From assembly GCF_900099965.1 (NCBI RefSeq), contig NZ_FNDJ01000002.1, forward strand, positions 1-64,000: DNA of 64,000 nt. Reading direction: 5' to 3'. Source of the DNA: Nonomuraea jiangxiensis. Its GTDB lineage: Bacteria; Actinomycetota; Actinomycetes; Streptosporangiales; Streptosporangiaceae. Of this stretch, positions 1 through 6,945 are shown piece by piece (the stretch's first letter is position 1; each line of letters begins with the position of its first letter). Below the pieces are notes generated by a model. That model was not told where the DNA came from and searched no databases. It saw only the letters and a list, made by a program, of their open reading frames with translations. The position numbers were made by a program, and so were the translations under genes.

Positions 1-1
1 C

Positions 2-325
2 GCCGGCCGCCTCGACCCCGACCGCATCAGCTTCACCCGCACCCTGAACGCCGTCCGAATCGCCCACACCCACCCGGCAACCACCCTGGCCGATATCGAA
101 GCCACCATCCTCGATCCCCGCCACCTCAACCCGTACCGCCTCGGCCGCATCTATCCCCGCGCCCTGTGGAAGGTCTTCGGCTCCTATCCCTCACGGCATC
201 AACACACCACCCCCATAGCACGCAACGCCACCTACACCCTCACCGTCCTTCACCCTCAACCTCATCAGCGAAAGCTCGCTCCACCAGCGCAAACACCACA
301 GACAACCGCCGCGCCAGACCCCTAA
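2..325 (+). pseudogene. IS4-like transposase, C-terminal part (cut by window edge)
   Basis: An open frame enters from the left edge and ends at the TAA at 323-325, giving 107 visible residues. The stretch DPDRISFTRTLNAVRIAH followed by a basic NPYRLGRIYPRALWKVF segment resembles the C-terminal end of IS4-family DDE transposases, where a Tyr-Pro-Arg motif lies near the terminus. The bases just after the stop (CTAAAGTTCCTGGCATTG) resemble the terminal region of such elements, but I could not delimit an inverted repeat. The catalytic core lies outside the window, so activity cannot be judged. Family assignment is by recall of sequence character only; listed as a pseudogene or remnant because only the end is visible. 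Confidence 0.55.
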
Positions 326-374
326 AGTTCCTGGCATTGCGGCCGGCTTGGCTCCGCCGTATCAGAGGAAATGG

Positions 375-1274
375 TCATTCATCATCGCGCTCGGCGAGGA
401 AGCGCTCGAACTGGGCGGCGAGTTCGTCCCCCGTGGGCATGGGCGTCGTCTCGGCCATCAGGTTCTCGCGTTCCGCGCCGCCCGCGAACGCGTCGTACTG
501 CTGCTCCAGCCCGGTGATGGCGGTGGACAGCTCGCTGGAGGCCTGGATCTGCTCCTCGATCTCCGTGGTCGTGCGCCGGGCGGCGTCGCGCAGCGCGTCC
601 ATGGGGAACACCAGCCCCGTGGCCCGCGTCACCGCCTCCAGGGCCGTGACGGCGGCGGTCGGGTATTCCGCCTGCGAGAGGTAGTGCGGCACGTGCACCG
701 CGTACCCCAGCGCGTCGTGGCCCTGTGCGCCCAGCCGGAGCTCCAGCAGCGCCGCGACGCTGCCGGGCACCTGTACCCGGCCGAACACGCTCGTCTGCGA
801 GTTGATCAGCTCGGGGCGGCTGGCGTGCATCGTGATGCCGAGCGGACGGGTGTGCGGGACGGCCATCGGGATGCCGTGCAGCGTCACCAGCTTGCTCACC
901 CCCAGCCGCCGCACCAGCGCGGTCACCGCCTGGGTGAACAGCTCCCACTCCCGGTCGGGCTCGGGCCCGCTCATCAGCAGGAACTGCGTTCCGGTCGAGT
1001 CGTTCGCGGCGTGAATGGTCAGTTCCGGGCTCTCGCACTCGACCCAGCGGTCGGTGTCGAAGGTCATGATGGGCCGCCGAGACCGGTAGTCGAGCAACCG
1101 GTCAACGTCGAACGTCGCCACGACCCGGTGCTCCAGCTCGGCCAGCAGATGGCCCAGCGCGAGGCGTCCGGCGCCACCCGCGTCGACGAATCCGTCGAAG
1201 TGGTACAGCAGCACCGGATCGGCCAGCTCGGGCGCGTCGTCTGCGAGCTTGTAGAGATCCGTCGGGTCGAACAC
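375..1274 (-). CDS. PAC2 family protein
   Basis: A 299-residue protein of the PAC2 (proteasome assembly chaperone-like) family, which is common in actinobacteria and has no settled biochemical role there. The N-terminal part (LADPVLLYHFDGFVDAGGAG) is the typical family opening, followed by the segments GSGPEPD-like, VTLHGIPMAVPHTRP and GYAVHVPHYLSQAEYP. The C-terminal 80 residues are helical and acidic, ending AERDDE. The GTG at 1274 is chosen because it starts at the family N-terminus and follows AGGAAAGG-like purines (AGGAAAGG); the open frame upstream has no family similarity. The 3' end lies 50 bp from the transposase remnant. A divergent promoter region of about 95 bp separates it from the ankyrin gene. 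Confidence 0.85.
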   Translation of the reverse strand: MFDPTDLYKLADDAPELADPVLLYHFDGFVDAGGAGRLALGHLLAELEHRVVATFDVDRLLDYRSRRPIMTFDTDRWVECESPELTIHAANDSTGTQFLLMSGPEPDREWELFTQAVTALVRRLGVSKLVTLHGIPMAVPHTRPLGITMHASRPELINSQTSVFGRVQVPGSVAALLELRLGAQGHDALGYAVHVPHYLSQAEYPTAAVTALEAVTRATGLVFPMDALRDAARRTTTEIEEQIQASSELSTAITGLEQQYDAFAGGAERENLMAETTPMPTGDELAAQFERFLAERDDE

Positions 1275-1369
1275 TTCTGGACAGCCTTTCCTTAGGTACT
1301 CATCTCCAGAACCTACGGCGAGTCGCAACGATTCCGTGCACGGCACCCTATCTAGGGGGAATGGGGCAT

Positions 1370-1739
1370 ATGAACGCGGACCCGGAGCTCCAGGAGTTCG
1401 CCGCCAGGGCGTTCGACCTGGCCAGGGCGGGGGACACCGAATCGTTGCGATCTGGTGTTGGGGCCGGGGTGCCGGCCGACCTGACCAACGGCAAAGGTGA
1501 CACTTTGCTGATGCCGGCGGCCTATTACGGTCACGGCGAGACCGTCCGGATGCTCGTATCATGCGGGACGGATCCCGGCCGGATCAACGGCCGCGGTCGG
1601 ACGCCGCTGGCGCGCGCCGTGTTCAGGAAGGAGTCCGCCGTGGTCAGGGGCGTTGCTCGACGCCGGTGCGGATCCGGCCGCCGGCACCCAGTGCGCGATG
1701 GGTACGGCGCGAATGTTCGCGAATGAGCAGTTCACCTAA
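1370..1739 (+). pseudogene. Ankyrin repeat protein, frameshifted
   Basis: The frame from ATG 1370 encodes a short ankyrin protein: an N-terminal helix pair (ELQEFAARAFDLARAGDTES), then GKGDTLLMPAAYYGHGETV and GRTPLARAVFRKESAVV. After 1646 the frame loses family character and stops at 1726. Removing one G from the GGGG run at 1647-1650 restores ALLDAGADPAAGTQCAMG and TARMFANEQFT with a stop at 1737-1739, which is the usual end of this roughly 125-residue family. This is a one-base insertion in a homopolymer: a true pseudogene or a sequencing error. A strong AGGGGGA lies 10 bp before ATG 1370; ATG 1361 is in frame but badly spaced from it. Confidence 0.7.
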
Positions 1740-1756
1740 TGGTTCACGCAAAACAC

Positions 1757-1769
1757 TTCATAGTATGAA
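1757..1769. promoter_or_regulatory. AT-rich inverted repeat upstream of terpene synthase
   Basis: TTCATAGTATGAA is a perfect 6+1+6 palindrome. It sits in an AT-rich stretch (about 1745-1795, including TATAAAATG) that contrasts sharply with the surrounding GC-rich DNA and lies 57 bp before the terpene synthase start. The position suits an operator or promoter element; the binding protein is unknown. Confidence 0.35.
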
Positions 1770-1825
1770 ATAAGTATAAAATGCCATGAACTTGGCGACT
1801 GTGGTCTTTCGAGGGGCCCATAGTC

Positions 1826-2836
1826 ATGCTGGTTGGCGTGGCTACTTCTGCGCACTCCTTCAGTAGGCGACCGCTCCACATCCCTCCGCTGCCATGTCCG
1901 TTCCCCAGCGAGATCAACGTGCATGCCTCGGAGGTCGACGCGGAGAGCCACGCATGGCTGGCCGCCTCCAACATGCTCAATGGCGAGACGATCGAACACT
2001 TCAGGCGCTCGAAGATCGGCCTGCTCGCGGCGCGGACCAATCCGACCGTGCCCCGGGAAAGTCTTCGGCTGCTCAACGACTGGTACAACTGGCTCTTCGC
2101 GTTCGACGACGCGTTCTGCGAGGGCGAGTCGATGGGACACCGGGCCTCGGCCCTGGCCCGGGCACTGCCGCCGCTCCTCGAGATCCTTGACGACCGCCGG
2201 AAGCCGGACGCCGACGACCCGTTCGGCCTCGCGCTCAACGAGCTCCTGCACCGGATCTGCGAAGCCGCGACCCCCGCACAGGTGGACCGGTGGCGGATCA
2301 CGGTGAAGGAGTACCTGTTCGCCCAGGTCTGGGAGGCGGCCAACCGCGAGGTCGATCTCATCCCCACCCCCGAGGACTACATCCTGATGCGCCGCATCAC
2401 CGGGGCCACGTACACCTGTTTCGCCCTCATCGACGCCGGCGGTGGTTACCGCTTAGAAGCGGAGGAGTGGCACCACCCCGACGTGCGCGCGCTGTCCGAT
2501 ATGGCGTGCGACCTGATCGGCTGGGACAACGACCTGCTCTCGTACGCGAAGGAACGCCGAAACGACAAGGCGCGGCACAATCTCGTCACGGTGCTGGCCA
2601 CGCACAAGACCCACTCGATCCAGGACGCGCTGATCGAGGTCTCACTCATGCACAACGAGGTGATCGGCGCGTTCCAGGCCCGGCGCGCCGCCCTAGACCG
2701 GTGGGCCTCGCTGCCGGTCCGCAAATATGTCCGCGGCCTCGAACACTGGGTGCGCGGGCACATCGCGTTCTCCCTGGGAAGCGCGCGCTACGTGCAGGCC
2801 TGGCCCGACGACACCCGCTGGTCCCACGCCGTCTGA
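1826..2836 (+). CDS. Class I terpene synthase
   Basis: A 336-residue class I terpene cyclase. The N-terminus LPPLPCPFPSEINVHA is the usual start of the bacterial fold. The aspartate-rich motif is D94-D95-AFC-E99 (a DDxxxE form), the NSE triad is N235-DLL-S239-YAK-E243, and the Arg-Tyr pair near the C-terminus is R321-Y322. All metal- and diphosphate-binding elements are therefore present, so it is probably active on farnesyl or geranyl diphosphate. Length is normal. No prenyltransferase or P450 is adjacent, and the product cannot be predicted. The ATG at 1826 adds about 16 residues before the conserved region, so the true start may be slightly downstream. It converges with the ATPase gene with 11 bp between stops. 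Confidence 0.9.
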   Translation: MLVGVATSAHSFSRRPLHIPPLPCPFPSEINVHASEVDAESHAWLAASNMLNGETIEHFRRSKIGLLAARTNPTVPRESLRLLNDWYNWLFAFDDAFCEGESMGHRASALARALPPLLEILDDRRKPDADDPFGLALNELLHRICEAATPAQVDRWRITVKEYLFAQVWEAANREVDLIPTPEDYILMRRITGATYTCFALIDAGGGYRLEAEEWHHPDVRALSDMACDLIGWDNDLLSYAKERRNDKARHNLVTVLATHKTHSIQDALIEVSLMHNEVIGAFQARRAALDRWASLPVRKYVRGLEHWVRGHIAFSLGSARYVQAWPDDTRWSHAV

Positions 2837-2847
2837 GGCCCCCTCCG

Positions 2848-4965
2848 TCAGCTCTCGGCTGAGGCGTCCGGGTCCAGCTGCTCGCCCAACGCGACGTCGG
2901 ACGCCTCGTCGAGATCGAGTCTCGCCCCCTCCTCGAAGGCGTTCTTGTAGGCCAGCTCGCCCATCCGCCGCACACATTCACGGACGCAGGCGTCGTGGTC
3001 GTCGGTCATCCACGGCGCGCCCAGCTGCGGCAATCCCGCGGTCTTCCAGTTTTGCTGCAGCGCCCCCAGCAGCCGGGCCGCGTTGACCAGGTCGTCACGG
3101 GAGGCGAGGATCCGCGCGGCCGTCTCCAGCGCCAGCAGGGTGCCGAGCGTGTCGTGGAAGTGCCGCTTGATCCGCAGCCCCTCCCTGGCGTTCTGCAGCG
3201 CGTCCTCGGGCCGCCCGGCCGCGAGCCTGGTGCCCGCCAGCGCCCACTGCGCGTGGGAGCTGACCCACAGCTCGCCGCGTTCCTTGCACACCTGGAGGCA
3301 GTCCTGCAGCAGCGACTCGGCCTCGTAGAGCTCGTTCTGCGCCGTCAGCACGATCGACAGCTCGACGATGGCGGGCAGCAGGCCGGGGTTGAGCTCCTTG
3401 TTGTCGGTGTTGAACTCGATCGCCACGCCGAGCAGCGCGCTCGCCTTCTGCAGGTCGCCCTGGAGCAGCGCCGCCGTGCCCTGCATCTTCGAAGCCAGGA
3501 TCACCGCCCGGGAATCGCCGACCTGGACGGCCTCGTTGCTGCACATCTCGGCCGCCTTCAGCGCTCCCGCGCTGTCACCCTGGGCGCTCTTGACGTAGGA
3601 CAGCACCCACAGCGCCTTGCAGCGCTCCTTGCTCACGGCCGGATTGGCCTGCAGCGCCCGCTCCAGGTAGAGGCGTCCTTCGCGGGCGAACCCGCAGCAC
3701 ACCCACATGAACCACAGCGACGACAGCAGGGTCAGCGCCTGCGCCGACTTGCCGGGGGTCCTCAGCGCGTGCTCCAGCGCCACCCGGACGTTGTCGTGCT
3801 CCTGCCGCATCCGGACGAACCAGTAGATCTGCCGCGGCCCGGACCAGGCGTCCTCGCTGCGCTGGGCCAGGCTCAGATAGTAGTCCAGATGTCGCTGGCG
3901 TATCTGCTCAGTCTGGCCGAGCTTGTCCAGCCACTCCTCGCCGTATTCGGCCAGGGTGTCGATCAGCTTGTAGCGGACGCCGGCGTGGTTGCTCCTGATC
4001 AGCAGGATCGACTTCTCCACCAGCCCGGCGACCAGATCGGTGATCTCCTCGGAGGGCAGCCGCCCGTCGGCGCACACGAACCGGGCCGCGTCGAGCTCGA
4101 AGTCCCCGGCGAACACCGACAGCCGCGCCCACAGCAGCCGCTCGGCGGGCTCGCACAGCTCGTGGCTCCAGCCGATGGCCGCCCGCAGCGTCTGGTGCCG
4201 CGGCAGCGCGGTGCGGCTCGCACCCGCCAGCAGGCTGAACCGGTCGGCCAGCAGTCCCAGGATCTGGTCCACGGACAGGGCCCGCAGCCGCACGGCGGCC
4301 AGCTCGATCGCGAGCGGGATGCCGTCGAGCCGCCGGCACAGCTCGGCCACGGTCCCGATGTTGTCCTCGTCGAGCGTGAAGTCCGGCACGCTGGCCCCGG
4401 CCCGGGCCGCGAACAACTGCACGGACTCGTTGGTGAACAGGCTCTCGTCGGGATCCTCGCCGGGCACCTGGAGCGGCGGCACGGGGACGACGTGCTCGAA
4501 GGGCAGATTGAGCGACTGCCGGCTGGTGGCCAGCACCTTCAGGTTGGGCGCCGCCTCCAGCAGCTCCTGCACCAGCTCGGCACATCCCTGCACCAGGTGC
4601 TCGCACGTGTCGATGATGAGCAGCATGTCGCGCTCGCCCACCCACTCCGACAGCGACTCCGACTCCGTGCGCTGGGACTGGTCGGCGATGCCGAGCGCGG
4701 AGGAGATGGTGTGCTTGACCATGCCCGCGTCCTGCAGCCGGGCCAGGTCGGCGAACCACACGCCGTCGGGATATTGCGGGCGCACCTGATGCGCCAGCCG
4801 CAACACGGTACGGGACTTGCCGACCCCTCCGATGCCGGTGACGGTCACCAGGCGGGACTCGCTCAGGTGCCGTTTGAGGGTGGCGAGGAGGCGGGTCCGG
4901 CCGACGAAGCTGGTGAGCTCGGCCGGAAGGTTGCCTTCTCGCTGCCAGCCGGTGGGGGTGGCCAT
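2848..4965 (-). CDS. NB-ARC/TPR ATPase without HTH domain
   Basis: A 705-residue protein with the opening NLPAELTSFVGR found in actinobacterial AfsR/LuxR-type ATPases. The P-loop GIGGVGKS is at about residues 44-51, the Walker B region MLLIIDTCEHL at about 118-128, and RLDGIPLAIELAA marks the end of the NB-ARC-like module. The second half is TPR-like helical repeats (ALWVLSYVKSAQGDSAGAL and similar). Relatives usually carry a DNA-binding domain (SARP at the N-terminus or LuxR HTH at the C-terminus). Here both are missing, and the protein ends in an acidic tail, so it may act through a partner. ATG 4965 has GAGG at good spacing; ATG 4971 is too close to it. Confidence 0.85.
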   Translation of the reverse strand: MATPTGWQREGNLPAELTSFVGRTRLLATLKRHLSESRLVTVTGIGGVGKSRTVLRLAHQVRPQYPDGVWFADLARLQDAGMVKHTISSALGIADQSQRTESESLSEWVGERDMLLIIDTCEHLVQGCAELVQELLEAAPNLKVLATSRQSLNLPFEHVVPVPPLQVPGEDPDESLFTNESVQLFAARAGASVPDFTLDEDNIGTVAELCRRLDGIPLAIELAAVRLRALSVDQILGLLADRFSLLAGASRTALPRHQTLRAAIGWSHELCEPAERLLWARLSVFAGDFELDAARFVCADGRLPSEEITDLVAGLVEKSILLIRSNHAGVRYKLIDTLAEYGEEWLDKLGQTEQIRQRHLDYYLSLAQRSEDAWSGPRQIYWFVRMRQEHDNVRVALEHALRTPGKSAQALTLLSSLWFMWVCCGFAREGRLYLERALQANPAVSKERCKALWVLSYVKSAQGDSAGALKAAEMCSNEAVQVGDSRAVILASKMQGTAALLQGDLQKASALLGVAIEFNTDNKELNPGLLPAIVELSIVLTAQNELYEAESLLQDCLQVCKERGELWVSSHAQWALAGTRLAAGRPEDALQNAREGLRIKRHFHDTLGTLLALETAARILASRDDLVNAARLLGALQQNWKTAGLPQLGAPWMTDDHDACVRECVRRMGELAYKNAFEEGARLDLDEASDVALGEQLDPDASAES

Positions 4966-5078
4966 GGGCATGCCTCACGGGGGATAGGCGACACCTGCAC
5001 TGGCATCGTACCGCCGCGTTCGCGGCCTGTCCGTGGAGCGGCGGACACGGTCGGTATGGGTTTGTACGCCTAGGTAGC

Positions 5079-5204
5079 ATGTTCGCCGTGAAGGAATTTC
5101 TACCCGAACAGACGGCCGACGACCTGGACGAGGGCTGGGGCGACTACCCGGAGGCCGACCCGGACGCGTTCTACCTGGAGAACAAGCCGCCGCACTGGAG
5201 CTAG
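5079..5204 (+). CDS. Small acidic conserved protein
   Basis: A 41-codon frame starting MFAVKEFLPEQTADD and ending with FYLENKPPHWS. It is rich in Asp, Glu and Trp. The sequence character, with KEFLPEQT near the start and PPHW at the end, matches my recollection of a small actinobacterial family of unknown function that is often missed by annotation. GTG 5088 would give 38 residues starting at the conserved part and is a reasonable alternative start. It is divergent from the ATPase gene (about 110 bp between starts), and its stop overlaps the stop of the XRE regulator by 4 bp on the other strand. Confidence 0.6.
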   Translation: MFAVKEFLPEQTADDLDEGWGDYPEADPDAFYLENKPPHWS

Positions 5205-6034
5205 GGAAGCAGTTCGGGTTCAGGCGCGCCCGACGGGTCGAGCAGGGCCAGGCGGCGCTCGGTCACGCTGCCGGGCTCCGGATGCAGCATGATCAGGTGC
5301 TGGCCGTCGGCGGCCTGCGGGCTGAACGCCTCGTAGGCGAAGATCATGTCGCCGACCACGGGGTGGCGCACGCGCCTGATGGCGCTCGTCTCGCCGATCA
5401 CCTCGTGGCAGGCCCAGAGCCTGGCGAAGTCCTCGCTCCCCCTGCTGAGCTCCTCGACCAGCGAGACCATGCGCGGGGAGTTGAGGTCCGCCCCCGCCGA
5501 GGCGCGCAGGGCGGCCACCCTGGCCCGGGCGACGTCCTCCCAGTCGAGGTAGAACTCGCGTGCGACGGGGTCCAGGAACACCAGACGGAGCAGGTTGCCC
5601 AGGTGCCGGCCGTTCGCGTAGAGCAGGGGGAAGAGCCGGTTGTGGGCGAGCACGTCCTGGCGGCGGTCGCACACCACGGCGGGGAACGGCCGGCTCTCCA
5701 TGAGCCGCAGCAGGTGGGGGCTGATCTGGGCCGGATCCCGGCTCACCGGGCTCTGGCGGCGCTCGGGGTAGGCGAGCTCGTACAGGTGCGCCGTGGCGTC
5801 GGAGCCGAGGTTCAGGACCCGGGCCAGGGCCCGCAGCAGCTGCTCGGACGGGTGGCGCTCGCGGCCCTGCTCCAGACGGGCGTAGTAGTCGGTGCTGATG
5901 CCTGCCAGGACGGCCACTTCCTCGCGGCGCAGCCCCGGCGTGCGGCGGAAGCCGTCGGCCAGGCCGGCCCACTCCGGCGTGATGGCCTGGCGCCGGGCGC
6001 GCAAGAACTCCCCCAACAGGCGACTACTGTCCAC
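5201..6034 (-). CDS. XRE-family regulator with MmyB-like domain
   Basis: A 277-residue regulator. Residues 10-65 form a Cro/C1 helix-turn-helix (PGLRREEVAVLAGISTDYYA with the RLEQGRERHPS recognition region). The remainder has the MmyB-like ligand-binding pattern (PFPAVVCDRRQDVLAHN, then the HPVVGDMIFAYEAF and LIMLHPEPGS segments). This architecture is very common in actinomycetes, often beside short-chain dehydrogenases or transporters. The start is GTG 6034 with no clear Shine-Dalgarno. It is transcribed in the same direction as the ABC genes, but 62 bp separate it from the permease stop, so the two are not clearly coupled. Confidence 0.9.
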   Translation of the reverse strand: MDSSRLLGEFLRARRQAITPEWAGLADGFRRTPGLRREEVAVLAGISTDYYARLEQGRERHPSEQLLRALARVLNLGSDATAHLYELAYPERRQSPVSRDPAQISPHLLRLMESRPFPAVVCDRRQDVLAHNRLFPLLYANGRHLGNLLRLVFLDPVAREFYLDWEDVARARVAALRASAGADLNSPRMVSLVEELSRGSEDFARLWACHEVIGETSAIRRVRHPVVGDMIFAYEAFSPQAADGQHLIMLHPEPGSVTERRLALLDPSGAPEPELLP

Positions 6035-6096
6035 GTTGCCAGGTTAGGGCTGGTCAGGGGCCTGTGGGTGGGTGTGTTGCGGTCACCTTCGCGGCG

Positions 6097-6945
6097 CTAG
6101 CTGACCACGTCCTTGACGCGGAAGCGGCGGAAGGCGACGGCCATGAGGATGACCGCGTACGTGACCGACACCGAGGCGCCCTTGACCATGCCGCTCCAGT
6201 CCAGCTCGGGGGAGAGGGCGTCGAGCCAGGCGTTGTTCCAGAAGGTGGGCAGGAATTCGCGCAGCGTGCCCAGCGCCTCGACGGCCTGGAGGATGGTGGA
6301 GACGATCCACAGGCCCACCGCGCCGCCCACCGCGCCCAGCGGGGAGTCGGTCATGGTGGAGACGAGGAAGGCCAGGGCGGCCACCACGAGCTGGCTGACC
6401 AGCGCATACCCGATGACGATGCCGAACCTCGGCAGGATGTCGAAGGCCGGGATCAGCTCGCCCGTGCCGGGGACCTGGATGTCGTTCCAGCCGAAGGCCA
6501 CCGTGCCCGCCAGCAGCGCCATCAGCGGCAGGCAGATCACGGCAGCGGCGGAGTAGCCTAGCGCCACGATCAGCTTCTGCCGCAGCAGGCGGTCGCGCGG
6601 GATCGGGGCCGCCAGCAGATAGCGCAGCGACGACCAGTTCGCCTCGCTGGCCACGGTGTCGCCGCAGAACAGCGCCACCGCCACCACCAGCAGGAAACTG
6701 GCCGACACCGACAGGGCGAAGGCGGCGAAGTTCAGGCCGCTCGCGGTGGCGAGGTCCGAGATGCGCAGCGACGACGCCGCCTGCCCGCTGGGCTGAGGCC
6801 CGAACTGGAACGCGATCACCAGCACCCACGGCAACGCCAGCAGCAACCCGAACATGGCCAGCGTCCGGCGCCGCTTGAACTGCCTGACGATCTCCACTCG
6901 CAGCGGCAGCGTACGGCGGGGCGCGTAGCCCGGCGCGGCGGTCAT
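6097..6945 (-). CDS. ABC transporter permease (ABC-2 type)
   Basis: A 282-residue integral membrane protein with about six hydrophobic segments. One long extracytoplasmic region follows the first membrane span (FGPQPSGQAASSLR), the pattern of ABC-2 permeases. The segment CGDTVASEANWSSLRYLLA is the typical cytoplasmic coupling stretch of this group. Its ATG at 6945 overlaps the stop of the upstream ATPase fusion as ATGA, so the two are translationally coupled and should form one transporter. The substrate is unknown; the hydrolase on the partner subunit suggests a peptide or ester-bearing compound, which is inference only. Confidence 0.85.
   Translation of the reverse strand: MTAAPGYAPRRTLPLRVEIVRQFKRRRTLAMFGLLLALPWVLVIAFQFGPQPSGQAASSLRISDLATASGLNFAAFALSVSASFLLVVAVALFCGDTVASEANWSSLRYLLAAPIPRDRLLRQKLIVALGYSAAAVICLPLMALLAGTVAFGWNDIQVPGTGELIPAFDILPRFGIVIGYALVSQLVVAALAFLVSTMTDSPLGAVGGAVGLWIVSTILQAVEALGTLREFLPTFWNNAWLDALSPELDWSGMVKGASVSVTYAVILMAVAFRRFRVKDVVS

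Noticed and set aside
2995..5073. Long plus-strand open frame opposite the NB-ARC ATPase gene
   Set aside because: It is the antisense shadow of a GC-rich gene: Arg/Gln/Leu-rich with no domain motifs, while the minus strand carries a complete P-loop ATPase.
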